Of a DNA stretch of 64,000 nucleotides, positions 53,373-61,953 are shown piece after piece (the first letter of the stretch is position 1; every line of letters starts with the position of its first letter). Under the pieces are notes generated by a model. That model was given only the letters and a program-made list of their open reading frames with translations, was not told where the DNA came from and did not search any database. This DNA comes from Pseudomonadota bacterium (lineage in GTDB: Bacteria; Pseudomonadota; Alphaproteobacteria; Rickettsiales; Midichloriaceae), in contig JAFECK010000002.1 in the NCBI GenBank assembly GCA_018242185.1, forward strand, positions 24,279 through 88,278, in the 5' to 3' direction. The translations under genes were made by a program, and so were the position numbers.

Positions 53373-55721
53373 ATGCTAAGCTTCGAAGATTTTAAAAAGA
53401 GATACACTGAACTCAAAGAAAGTCCGACTCTAGGTGTTCCTACTAAAACAGCAGCTGGCAAGTATATAGGTGCAGCAGAGGATGCTCTGCCAGGTGTGAA
53501 AAAACAGACTGAAGAGCGGCGCGAGCCATTCGGAACTGACGGCGTTTTCATTAGTTGGAAAGTTCTCCCATTAAATATTACCATTAATAATGAAGAAGAT
53601 GCTCTCAAAGCTCTATTTGCTTTGAGAACCTTGGTTGCCATGTATTGGAATATTCGCGGTGCAATTCAGCCGGAACATGATAGATTGGAAGTGATGCAGG
53701 CAGCGTTAAAAAACGCAATGAAGAGTTATAATGGCCCAAAACAGGAGCTAGAATATGGCCTAAAAATGGCTGATAGGATGCTGGGGATGCGTGCTATACG
53801 TGATAGGTTTAAGGGAGAACTGGATATAAAATACGGTTTTGATGGCACTGAAACTCGTGCTGATTATGAGAATCGCATATATGGTCCGCCGAAAGACGCT
53901 GGCGCTAAGGTGGAGTTGCCGGGAGATTCAGAAGTTGCAAAGGTGCAGCAGTTACTAACGGAGTATGTGGCTAAATCAAGTGAAACTTATAAGCGAGTCG
54001 AACTATTTGAAGCAGTTAATATACTGTGTGTGCGGGCGGCTCAAAGCCATCATGCTAAGGGGGAAGATAGAAGTAAGCTTAATCAACATGTTTTGAAGTT
54101 GCTTGCGGTATTTGATAGCTTTAGAAAAGATATATATGTTATAAGTGGAATTAGTGTTTCAAAAGAAGATTTTTGGGATCAATGGCTGCTGACTCATGAT
54201 GCTGGCTCGGTAAAGGATGTTTTGGCACACGTACGACAGCAGTTACAGATTAGAGGCAATGCTCATGCTTTTATGCCTACGGACCAGTCGTTAACGCAGC
54301 TTGCTGGTGGCTTGTCGATCGCACCAGATACTGATATTGATGTGTTAGTGGATGAGGTTATAAGTTTCTCCGACATCGGTAAAGCTGATGATAAGCGCTC
54401 AGAAGCTTTGAAAGTCAAGGATTTAGCAGACAAACAAAAGTGGCAAGAGGTGATAAAAGTCCTGCGCTTTCGGGCAGCACAAGTGGCACTAGAACAAGAT
54501 CAGGCTAAAAAGGCGCAGTTCAAACAACATTTCCTGCAATTGTTAGATGTTGTTGAGCCGTTGCTTGCTAATGTAGCACCCACTGATCCTGATCGCATGG
54601 GTAAAAATTTGACAAAGCAGCATATAGCTTTCATTTATCAGCACTTGGATATGAAGAAAGATTTCGCTGGGTTGATGCCGACTTATAAGCAAACTCATGT
54701 GGTTTTAGATAACACTATATCTGCAATAAGGCTCGCAGTCACAAATAGGACTCAAGGAGAAGGGAAAACCGCAAAAGCAGGCAAGATTACAATGCTGCAA
54801 GAAGTGTGCAATACACTGAAGGTTGAGTTAGGTCAGCACGTCGGAGGCAGGTATTTAATTGCGCTGCGTACGTTTATCGGGGAGCAGTTAGAGGTTATTG
54901 CTGAAGGAGGAGACGATAATCCTATATGGAAGCCGGTATTACTTAATAAAAAAGCAGAGGAATGGAAGGATCACTGGCAAGATCCGAAATCTATTCTTAC
55001 GGGCGACGCCATTACGCCAATTGGTCATCAATATATCAGTGTACACCAGAACCTTCAAAGAGAGTGGGGGTCCTTGTATAAGGAGCATAAAACAGCGTTA
55101 GGCACGGGCAACCTTGCCGATCTTGCGCCAGATTTGCAAAGTATTGCTTTCAAGTTGCTGATACTCAAAGCCAAGTGCGATAGAATGAGAAAATTTGCTG
55201 ATGGGCAGATGCGTCTGTCTACAGAAGATGAAAAAGCTTATACAGAAGCTCATTTGAATCGCGACCTCAAGATGCTGGAGTTTATAGAACTGATGGCTGA
55301 GCTTCCATTGGAGGGCCGGCACACCAGGATTCAGTGGGAGAGGAGAGCGATTGTTGCGGGCTTTGCGTTGTTAGGTCTGACGTTAGGCGGATTGGCTGGC
55401 GCTGCAGGATATTCGGCCTATGTGGCGATAACAGAAGCTGTAGCGCAACATAGCGCAAAAGCAATGACCAGTGAGGTAGTACATAACCAGATACTGCAGG
55501 CCATGCAGAATGCCCAGCCTGATTTCATGATAACTTTGTTTGTGCTAGCATTCCTAGGTGCTGGAGCTTTGCTTTCAGCTACTATACTGCCGGATAACTC
55601 GCTATATCATGGCACTGGCAATGCAAAAGCGTGGCAAGAAAATGTGCTGAAGCTTAAAGACGTGGTCAATGAGATTACCATAGAGCGGCAGAAGGAGACC
55701 TCTGCTTCTAAGTCTGTGTAA
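53373..55721 (+). CDS. Orphan protein with internal duplication and C-terminal membrane hairpin (782 aa)
   Basis: A 782-residue protein with no recognised family. The body is helical. Two segments resemble each other: EAVNILCVRAAQSHHAKGED onward (near 208) and EVIKVLRFRAAQVALEQDQA onward (near 363), both followed by a QH(V/F)L(K/Q)LL(A/D)V pattern, suggesting an internal duplication. Hydrophobic helices lie near 655-680 (AGFALLGLTLGGLAGAAGYS) and 718-740 (ITLFVLAFLGAGALLSATIL). There is no signal peptide. It lies 63 bp after the 452-residue gene and 121 bp before the ubiquitin-like gene; all three are plus strand. Confidence 0.75.
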   Translation: MLSFEDFKKRYTELKESPTLGVPTKTAAGKYIGAAEDALPGVKKQTEERREPFGTDGVFISWKVLPLNITINNEEDALKALFALRTLVAMYWNIRGAIQPEHDRLEVMQAALKNAMKSYNGPKQELEYGLKMADRMLGMRAIRDRFKGELDIKYGFDGTETRADYENRIYGPPKDAGAKVELPGDSEVAKVQQLLTEYVAKSSETYKRVELFEAVNILCVRAAQSHHAKGEDRSKLNQHVLKLLAVFDSFRKDIYVISGISVSKEDFWDQWLLTHDAGSVKDVLAHVRQQLQIRGNAHAFMPTDQSLTQLAGGLSIAPDTDIDVLVDEVISFSDIGKADDKRSEALKVKDLADKQKWQEVIKVLRFRAAQVALEQDQAKKAQFKQHFLQLLDVVEPLLANVAPTDPDRMGKNLTKQHIAFIYQHLDMKKDFAGLMPTYKQTHVVLDNTISAIRLAVTNRTQGEGKTAKAGKITMLQEVCNTLKVELGQHVGGRYLIALRTFIGEQLEVIAEGGDDNPIWKPVLLNKKAEEWKDHWQDPKSILTGDAITPIGHQYISVHQNLQREWGSLYKEHKTALGTGNLADLAPDLQSIAFKLLILKAKCDRMRKFADGQMRLSTEDEKAYTEAHLNRDLKMLEFIELMAELPLEGRHTRIQWERRAIVAGFALLGLTLGGLAGAAGYSAYVAITEAVAQHSAKAMTSEVVHNQILQAMQNAQPDFMITLFVLAFLGAGALLSATILPDNSLYHGTGNAKAWQENVLKLKDVVNEITIERQKETSASKSV

Positions 55722-55775
55722 TACTCTTAGAATTGTCCAAATCCAGATTGATATAATGAATATTGCTTTTGGTAA

Positions 55776-55804
55776 TTGGCTTGCGCTTGTAATCGAATTA
55801 TGAT
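55776..55804 (+). promoter_or_regulatory. Putative promoter of the ubiquitin-like gene
   Basis: TTGGCT (55776-55781) and TATGAT (55799-55804) are 17 bp apart. The -10 is the same hexamer as in the upstream island promoter. The start point near 55811 would give a 32-nt leader. Confidence 0.5.
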
Positions 55805-55842
55805 AGATCTCACTACGTAATAATTTATGCAAGAGCGATAGT

Positions 55843-56325
55843 ATGAAAACCTCAGATAATATGATAAAAATCAATATGAAACCGGCGCTAAATAACGTAG
55901 ATCCGTTGAATTTTGAGGTCTATGTTAGCGCTAGTACTACAGTGAGCCAACTGAGGAGACACGTCAACGTGTTGCTTGAGCATAAGGGCAGTTTTGCCGA
56001 TCGTTATGTTAGTTTCTTATTATTCCAACAGAAGCCTTTATATGATCAGAAAAAAGTAGATTCATATGAGCTGAAAGATGGTGATACGGTCCTTTATATA
56101 TTACGTGATAAGAATAAGGAAATTTTAGAACCAATATCAGCAGCTGATAGAGATGAAATCAATCGTTCGACGCTTGCACAACTTACTCGCTTGGCAACCG
56201 TACCACCTTCCGTTCTTAACAGCATTCATGACATGCAAATTGCAGTGAATATGAGCTCCACTCAATTAACGAGGGCGATGCGGGAAGATGTTGAGCGGAC
56301 AGCAGGGAATCAGAAGAGATCTTAA
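55843..56325 (+). CDS. Ubiquitin-like (beta-grasp) domain protein
   Basis: A 160-residue protein. Residues 7-90 look like ubiquitin: after a hydrophobic first strand (MIKINMK) and an EVYVSASTTVSQLRRHV helix region, residues 59-88 align with ubiquitin 43-72 without a gap. Matching positions include Leu59, Phe61, Lys64 (ubiquitin Lys48), Leu66, Asp68, Tyr75 (Tyr59), Thr82 (Thr66), Leu87 and Arg88 (Arg72); Leu60 replaces Ile44. There is no terminal Gly-Gly, and a helical tail of 70 residues follows, so it is probably not a conjugated modifier but a Ubl-domain protein. Starts at 55843 or 55861 are possible. YukD/EsaB-like folds are an alternative. It lies downstream of two orphan membrane-hairpin genes. 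Confidence 0.7.
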   Translation: MKTSDNMIKINMKPALNNVDPLNFEVYVSASTTVSQLRRHVNVLLEHKGSFADRYVSFLLFQQKPLYDQKKVDSYELKDGDTVLYILRDKNKEILEPISAADRDEINRSTLAQLTRLATVPPSVLNSIHDMQIAVNMSSTQLTRAMREDVERTAGNQKRS

Positions 56326-56329
56326 GTTT

Positions 56330-57613
56330 TTACCCATCCTCATGCGGCGTGATTAACACCTTATCCACGCGGAAATTATCCATATTGGTAACCTCAAACT
56401 TCCAGCCCATGGCTATAAAACTTTCACCTTTGGCAGGGATCTTGTTTAACTGCTTCATAATAAAGCTGGCGAGCGTCCTATAATCCTCTTCTTCATCCCC
56501 TGGAAGTGAGTGCAGCCCCAAAACTTCCATTATCTCTTCCACTGGTACGTTGCCGGCAACGCTGTACCCACCCCCGCTAGTGCCAGTAAGCATTGGCTTG
56601 CTGCCGTCTACCATCGTAGCTATATCACCTACAAAAGTTTTAACGATGTCATTGAAAGTGACCAGACCTTCAATACCGCCATATTCATCTATCACTATGG
56701 CAATGCGGATCTGCTTGGCCCGCAGGATTTCAATCAGCTTGGTGAGTCTCGCATTCTCCGGCATATAAAGCGCTGGGCGAACGCGGCTGCGCAGCAATAG
56801 CTCTTTACCCTGCATCTTCAAATTCAGTATGGTTTTAACAGAGACAATACCTAAGATATTGCTACTATCGCCATCAATTACTGGGAAGAAGTTAAAAGGA
56901 TACATGCTCACTTTACGCAAGTTTTCCTCGTCACTATCTTTAGTATTGAGATAGATAATTTTGGAACGCGGGGTCATAATTGCACCAACCGTAATATCGC
57001 TTAAGTGTACAAGACGGCGGATCATATCTCGTTCGGTTTTGTCTACCATGCCGCTGTGCTCAGCTTGGTTGATAAAGATTTTGAGCTCTTCCACTGTTAT
57101 AGGCTCGCTGGTTTCTTTTACACGCAGTATCCTCATGACTAGCTTAGTTGAGAAGATCAAGCTGTTTACCAAAGGCGCTGCTATTTTCATAAGAAATAAC
57201 ATGCCATATGAGAGTATGGAAGCCAACTTTTCTGGGGAGAGCATTGCTATGCGTTTTGGGATAATTTCTCCAAGTACAGTGATATAAGTAATGATTAGCA
57301 CCATAACCCCATTGCTGATTTCATAGCTATATTCCTGTAAACTAGGGACTTCATCGAGCCAATGCACTAGGGTATCTCCTACAGTTGCCCCGCTATATAA
57401 GCCTAGTAATATATTCATCAGGGTAATACCAATTTGGATTACCGATAAGAAGCGCTCTGGGGTTTTGGTCAGTGATATAGCGATATTAGCGCCTTTGCTG
57501 CCATTTTGCACCATGCGCTCTAAGCGCACTTGGCGGGAGGTGAGTAAAGCCACCTCGGCGATGACAAACATGGAGTTCACGACGATAATTGCGAAAATGA
57601 TAAGCCAGCTCAT
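56330..57613 (-). CDS. CorC/HlyC-type CNNM transporter-like protein
   Basis: A 427-residue membrane protein. An N-terminal DUF21/CNNM domain (1-190) with about four helices starts WLIIFAIIVVNSMFVIAEVAL. Two CBS motifs follow (IMTPRSKIIYL; VSVKTILNLKMQGKELLL), then the CorC_HlyC C-terminal domain (GGGYSVAGNVPVEEIMEVLG). Such proteins have been linked to magnesium or cobalt transport; older names call them hemolysins without proof. The stop lies 4 bp from the converging ubiquitin-like gene. Confidence 0.9.
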   Translation of the reverse strand: MSWLIIFAIIVVNSMFVIAEVALLTSRQVRLERMVQNGSKGANIAISLTKTPERFLSVIQIGITLMNILLGLYSGATVGDTLVHWLDEVPSLQEYSYEISNGVMVLIITYITVLGEIIPKRIAMLSPEKLASILSYGMLFLMKIAAPLVNSLIFSTKLVMRILRVKETSEPITVEELKIFINQAEHSGMVDKTERDMIRRLVHLSDITVGAIMTPRSKIIYLNTKDSDEENLRKVSMYPFNFFPVIDGDSSNILGIVSVKTILNLKMQGKELLLRSRVRPALYMPENARLTKLIEILRAKQIRIAIVIDEYGGIEGLVTFNDIVKTFVGDIATMVDGSKPMLTGTSGGGYSVAGNVPVEEIMEVLGLHSLPGDEEEDYRTLASFIMKQLNKIPAKGESFIAMGWKFEVTNMDNFRVDKVLITPHEDG

Positions 57614-57681
57614 TGCTTTTTAAAAAACCATATGGTTAGTAATTTACTATATTGCCTATAGACATCAGCTCGAACCACTAG

Positions 57682-57767
57682 CTGTCATTCCGGTTTTAGG
57701 CCGGAACCCAGACTAGAAGTACTTGTTTAAGCATCTCCTTGGACCCCGGCTTTCGCTGGGGTGACAG
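57682..57767 (+). repeat. 86-bp dispersed palindromic repeat element
   Basis: The ends CTGTCA (57682-57687) and TGACAG (57762-57767) are inverted. Inside, TTCCGG/CCGGAA (57688-57706) and CCCCGGC/GCTGGGG (57744-57761) form two hairpins. The layout is that of the CTGTCATTCCGG...CCCAGACTAG type of non-autonomous intergenic repeats. It lies between the CorC-like gene and trhO. Confidence 0.75.
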
Positions 57768-57806
57768 ATCGCTGAATAAACCAACAGCTTTTAGACAATG
57801 CCTAAT

Positions 57807-58544
57807 TCAAGCCCATTCTGCATTTTCTATAGGTTGGAGGTTATCATCCAAAGCTAACCTATCGTCGAAGACAAAACATGAGCCCTTCCACATGCTAGCA
57901 CGGTTTTTGGTCTCCTCCAAATACTTTCCAATGCCTCCATGTAAGTGATATACCTTGGTAAATCCAAGTCCTTTCATATAGGCAGTAGATTTTTCACAGC
58001 GAATGCCATAAGTGCAAAACATTGCAATAGGCTGATCGCGCTCATAATCCTTAAAATAATCTTTCGCCCAGGCTGCAAACTCTGAGAATTTCTCGGTATT
58101 TGGGTTGATCGCATTGCGGAAGGTACCAAAAGCTATTTCAGGATTATTGCGGGTGTCGACCACAACCGTGTTAGGGTCGTTAATCAAAGCATCCCACTCT
58201 TGCCCAGCTACATATTCTCCACGGTTGTTCATGTCAACAGGGCCAGCCTTCATCGCGACCACTTCAGCCTTTAATAAAACTTTCATCTTTTGGAATGGCC
58301 ACTGCTGGGCATAGGTCTCTTTATATTCTATACCGGCAAGTTCTGGGGTTGCTTCCGCATACTGATAGAAAGCGTCAACTGCTTGGCGAGAGCCAACAAT
58401 AGTAGAGTTCACTCCCTCTGGTGTGAGTAAGATAGTGCCGCGCAAACCCTGCTCACCGCAGAATTTGATAAGCGGAGCGCGCATATCCTTATATTCAGGG
58501 AGATCGATGATTTTATAGAACGTTGTGACTACTAAGTTTGCCAT
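57807..58544 (-). CDS. trhO: tRNA uridine-34 hydroxylase (TrhO, rhodanese family)
   Basis: A 245-residue protein of the TrhO/YceA family, which hydroxylates U34 of certain tRNAs at the wobble position. An N-terminal acylphosphatase-like domain (LRGTILLTPEGVNSTI) precedes a rhodanese domain with VVDTRNNPEI and the active-site loop MFCTYGIRCEKST. Length is somewhat below the long enterobacterial form. It lies 23 bp after ppa and closes the rpsT-ppa-trhO operon. Confidence 0.93.
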   Translation of the reverse strand: MANLVVTTFYKIIDLPEYKDMRAPLIKFCGEQGLRGTILLTPEGVNSTIVGSRQAVDAFYQYAEATPELAGIEYKETYAQQWPFQKMKVLLKAEVVAMKAGPVDMNNRGEYVAGQEWDALINDPNTVVVDTRNNPEIAFGTFRNAINPNTEKFSEFAAWAKDYFKDYERDQPIAMFCTYGIRCEKSTAYMKGLGFTKVYHLHGGIGKYLEETKNRASMWKGSCFVFDDRLALDDNLQPIENAEWA

Positions 58545-58567
58545 AGCATTTTCCTAGCATAATCGGT

Positions 58568-59101
58568 TTATGCGTTGCTATTATAACGAGCAATCGCTTC
58601 TGTGATGATATTTTTCGCAGCATCAGCATCAGCCCATCCACTGATTTTCACCCACTTATTGACTTCTAGGTCCTTATAATGCTCAAAGAAGTGTTCTATT
58701 TTACGAATAAAAATTTCTGGCAAATCCCTATAAGATTGAACATTAGTAAAAAAGGGGTCGAGTTTAGTGGTTGGTACGGCCAAGATCTTCTCGTCTTTAC
58801 CTTTTTCATCTTCAGTAAGCAGCACTCCCACTGGGCGCACCGTTACCACAGCAGACGGCACTATAGCATAGTTAGTGTAAACCAAGACATCCACAGGATC
58901 ACCATCCCCCGATAGAGTATGTGGTATAAAGCCATAATTACATGGATAGCGCATACTTGATTGCATAAAGCGGTCTACAAAAACCATCCCAGATTCTTTA
59001 TTAAACTCATATTTTACCGGCTCGGACTCCACCGGCACTTCCACAACTACGTAAACTTCCTCGGGAGGATTGTTACCTACTTTTAGCTTTTCAATACTCA
59101 T
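58568..59101 (-). CDS. ppa: Inorganic pyrophosphatase
   Basis: A 177-residue family I pyrophosphatase that splits pyrophosphate to drive biosynthesis. Motifs: FVDRFMQSSMRYPCNYGFIP and the metal-binding DGDPVDVLVYTN (Asp cluster). Length is normal. It lies 32 bp after rpsT and before trhO on the same strand. Confidence 0.96.
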   Translation of the reverse strand: MSIEKLKVGNNPPEEVYVVVEVPVESEPVKYEFNKESGMVFVDRFMQSSMRYPCNYGFIPHTLSGDGDPVDVLVYTNYAIVPSAVVTVRPVGVLLTEDEKGKDEKILAVPTTKLDPFFTNVQSYRDLPEIFIRKIEHFFEHYKDLEVNKWVKISGWADADAAKNIITEAIARYNSNA

Positions 59102-59133
59102 AGTAAGATCTCTATCTTGGTGGAGCTGTGTAT

Positions 59134-59406
59134 TTAAACGCCTACAGCAGCCTTTAATTTCTTGGCTAACATCTGAATGCGGCGTGCAGCAGTATTTTTC
59201 TTTAACACACCTTTGCTGACCGCTTTGTGAATCTCAGCTTGCGCTTGTTTTTGAAATTCAACTCTAGCTTGCTGAGCTTCTCCGTTAGCAATTAATACTT
59301 CTACTTTTTTGATGTAAGACTTAACGCGGCTCAACGCTGAAGCATTGCGGGCGCGCTTGATTTCTGATTGTCTATACGCTTTTTCAGCAGACTTATGATT
59401 AGCCAT
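59134..59406 (-). CDS. rpsT: 30S ribosomal protein S20
   Basis: A 90-residue S20: MANHKSAEKAYRQSEIKR, then NASALSRVKSYIKKVEVLI and NTAARRIQMLAKKLKA at the end, typical of the family that binds 16S rRNA. It is the first gene of the rpsT-ppa-trhO unit. A 200-bp stretch without a gene precedes it; no promoter was picked. Confidence 0.96.
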   Translation of the reverse strand: MANHKSAEKAYRQSEIKRARNASALSRVKSYIKKVEVLIANGEAQQARVEFQKQAQAEIHKAVSKGVLKKNTAARRIQMLAKKLKAAVGV

Positions 59407-59606
59407 TTCTATACCATTGTTAATTTAGTCAGTATGTGTCTTATAGCGCAAAGAGCTATTTGCGTCAAGCGGGTTTTTGTGGTTTTATGTGACCGCCTCT
59501 AATCGTAATGGTCAAGGAGAGCTTTAACACGGCATGCTGCTTCATTCTCACTGGATAGACATGGGGCCGACAAGATGTGCAGAGCAACTATTTCTAGGCA
59601 CTGCCT

Positions 59607-60992
59607 TCAACTGCGTTTGCGCTTTTTTTTGCCGAATATGTATTTCTCTACGCACTCAATCATATGCCCAGCTATATCATTGCCAGTGGCGTGCTCTATG
59701 CCCTCCAGGCCCGGAGATGAATTAACCTCCAATACCTTAGGACCACTATCAGATTGAATAATATCTACCCCAGCTACCTTGAGCCCAAACGCATCAGTGG
59801 CAGCTATAGCAATTTTACGCTGTTCTTTGGTAAGCTTAATCGGCCTAGATGTGCCACCCAAATGCAGGTTAGCACGGAACTCATCTTCAGCAGCACTGCG
59901 CTCCATAGCCCCTACAACTTTACCATCAATCACAAAGCATCGTATATCCTTGCCCTTGGATTCTTTGATGAACTCTTGTACTAAGATATTAGCTTTCAAG
60001 CTTTTGAAAGCATTTATCACGCTCTCTGCAGCTTTATTGGTCTCAGCCAAAACTACTCCCATTCCTTGCGTCCCTTCTAGCAGCTTAACAATCAGAGGCG
60101 CACCTCCTACCATCTTTATCACGTGCTTTGTAACTTCCGGCGAATTCGCAAAACCAGTGACAGGCATCTGAATACCCCGACTAGCCAGCACCTGCATCGA
60201 CATCAATTTATCACGGGACTTGGCAATGGCGCTCGCATCATTCAGACAATACGCCCCAATCGCGTGAAACTGCCGAGTGAGCGCACAACCATAGAAGGTT
60301 ACCGAAGGGCGCAAGCGCGGGATAACCGCATCAATCTTCTGTAACTTTTCGCCGCCCCTATAGTATATCTCTGGGTGCCCGTGACTAATGTTCATATAGC
60401 AATTACGTACGTTGATGAATATCATATTATGCCCACGCATAGCACCAGCTTCCATCAACCTGGCGTTCGAATATAAGTTATGATCCGAGGCCAAAACAAC
60501 TATATTAAGGCTCGTTTTGTTATCATTGCGCTGCTTATATATAGCCATCGCTTCCTTATCACTAAGCCTGCGGAAAGCAAACGTGGTATCAGGGTCCACT
60601 AACAAACGCTTCTGCATCGCTTCCCTACCGAGCAACATGCGATACCCCATAGAATCACGGTTTGTTAAGGTTATCTCAATATCCCAAACGTCATCGCCCA
60701 GCTTAATTGGGGTAATGATCACTACCCGTTTTTCGATCTCCCCATTCGAGCTTTTGACTACGCGGTGATCCGCAAGCTTTGCCACGCAGCTCCGCACAAC
60801 TTGTCGGTTATGCTGCAGGGGGTGAATATCAAAACTCACCAACTGCTGACTGCTTTCCTGGTATATTCGAATATTGAATGCATGCAGAGCCGAGGTTTTA
60901 GCGCCTGAATCAATCTTCGCCTTAATCACCGGCAAGCCAAGATCTGGGAGCTCTAACCACTCTTCACGGCCTATTATTACTTTCTGGTTCAT
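59607..60992 (-). CDS. Fused RimB-like protease and RimK-like glutamate ligase
   Basis: A 461-residue two-domain protein. Residues 1-145 are a retropepsin-like RimB (ATP-dependent zinc protease) domain with VIKAKIDSGAKTSALHA (the D-S/T-G aspartate). Residues about 165-455 are an ATP-grasp RimK domain with MPVTGFANSPEVTKHVIKMV, then VKLLEGTQGMGVVLAE, and VAGVDIIQSDSGPKVLEVN (metal-binding Glu/Asn). RimK adds glutamates to the C-terminus of ribosomal protein S6, and RimB can trim them. Fusion of both in one chain would couple addition and removal. It follows fmt by 18 bp and is the last gene of the dacA-fmt-rimBK operon. rimA and rpsF are not present. Confidence 0.88.
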   Translation of the reverse strand: MNQKVIIGREEWLELPDLGLPVIKAKIDSGAKTSALHAFNIRIYQESSQQLVSFDIHPLQHNRQVVRSCVAKLADHRVVKSSNGEIEKRVVIITPIKLGDDVWDIEITLTNRDSMGYRMLLGREAMQKRLLVDPDTTFAFRRLSDKEAMAIYKQRNDNKTSLNIVVLASDHNLYSNARLMEAGAMRGHNMIFINVRNCYMNISHGHPEIYYRGGEKLQKIDAVIPRLRPSVTFYGCALTRQFHAIGAYCLNDASAIAKSRDKLMSMQVLASRGIQMPVTGFANSPEVTKHVIKMVGGAPLIVKLLEGTQGMGVVLAETNKAAESVINAFKSLKANILVQEFIKESKGKDIRCFVIDGKVVGAMERSAAEDEFRANLHLGGTSRPIKLTKEQRKIAIAATDAFGLKVAGVDIIQSDSGPKVLEVNSSPGLEGIEHATGNDIAGHMIECVEKYIFGKKKRKRS

Positions 60993-61010
60993 CCTTCATA
61001 CTCCTAATAG

Positions 61011-61940
61011 TTATAGCTTCACGCCCTTGGGAATCGTAAATCCCCTAAGAAAAGCATCAGTATATATCATTTTCTTGCCCGCTCTTTGCAATAGAGTAGG
61101 CTTTAACACTCCATTATGGCAAGCAATACTCAAATGTTCATCTAGCACAGTACCAGCTGGAGCATCAAGACCATGATTCAGCTCATAATCAGCCGCAATC
61201 ACTTTCACAATCTCTCCATTATACATGAAATACGAACCTGGTTTTGGGCTAAAAGCACGCACTTGCGCCTGTACCAAACGCACATCTCGCTCAAAATCTA
61301 ATATTTCGTCAGCAGGCACCAACTTGCGAGCCATAGTCACATTAGCCTCGGATTGCTTGACTGGCTGCACCTTGCCGCGAGGTAATTGCCTTAGCACCTC
61401 AATCAGCAACCCTGCCCCTAATTTCGCAGCATGATCATGGAGCTCTTTGGTAGTAATATGATCATTCAACGACACCTTTTGTCGCAGTAGTACAGGGCCA
61501 GTATCCATCCCTGCATCCATCTGCATAATACACACTGCTGTTTCCCTATCACCCTCAAGTATAGTCCAATGCAGTGGCGCCGCCCCACGCCAACGCGGCA
61601 AATCAGATGGGTGAATATTAATACAGCCATATTGGGGTATATCCAGCACTTCTTGAGGCAAAATTAGACCATACGCCACTACTACTATCACATCTGGCTT
61701 TAGCGTCTTTAATACTTCTTGCTCTTCTGGTAAACGCAATGTCCGTGGCGTATGCACTGCGACATTATGCTGTAGCGCCATCTGATGCACCACAGACAAC
61801 GTCTCTTGTTGACCACGGCCTGCAGGCTTTGGCGCTTTCGTATACACTGCAACAACCTCATGCTTCAATAAAAGCGACTCAAGAGCCGGAATAGCAAGCC
61901 CTGGTGTGCCCATAAATACAATACGCAGCTTTTGTCCCAT
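61011..61940 (-). CDS. fmt: Methionyl-tRNA formyltransferase
   Basis: A 309-residue enzyme that formylates initiator Met-tRNA with 10-formyl-tetrahydrofolate. The N-terminal catalytic domain has RIVFMGTPGLAIPALESLL and the active-site block CINIHPSDLPRWRGAAPLHW (Asn/His), and MDAGMDTGPVLLRQ (Asp). The C-terminal domain is present. Length is normal. It lies 13 bp after dacA; the usual partner def is absent here. Confidence 0.96.
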   Translation of the reverse strand: MGQKLRIVFMGTPGLAIPALESLLLKHEVVAVYTKAPKPAGRGQQETLSVVHQMALQHNVAVHTPRTLRLPEEQEVLKTLKPDVIVVVAYGLILPQEVLDIPQYGCINIHPSDLPRWRGAAPLHWTILEGDRETAVCIMQMDAGMDTGPVLLRQKVSLNDHITTKELHDHAAKLGAGLLIEVLRQLPRGKVQPVKQSEANVTMARKLVPADEILDFERDVRLVQAQVRAFSPKPGSYFMYNGEIVKVIAADYELNHGLDAPAGTVLDEHLSIACHNGVLKPTLLQRAGKKMIYTDAFLRGFTIPKGVKL

Positions 61941-61953
61941 ATCTTATCAGCCT

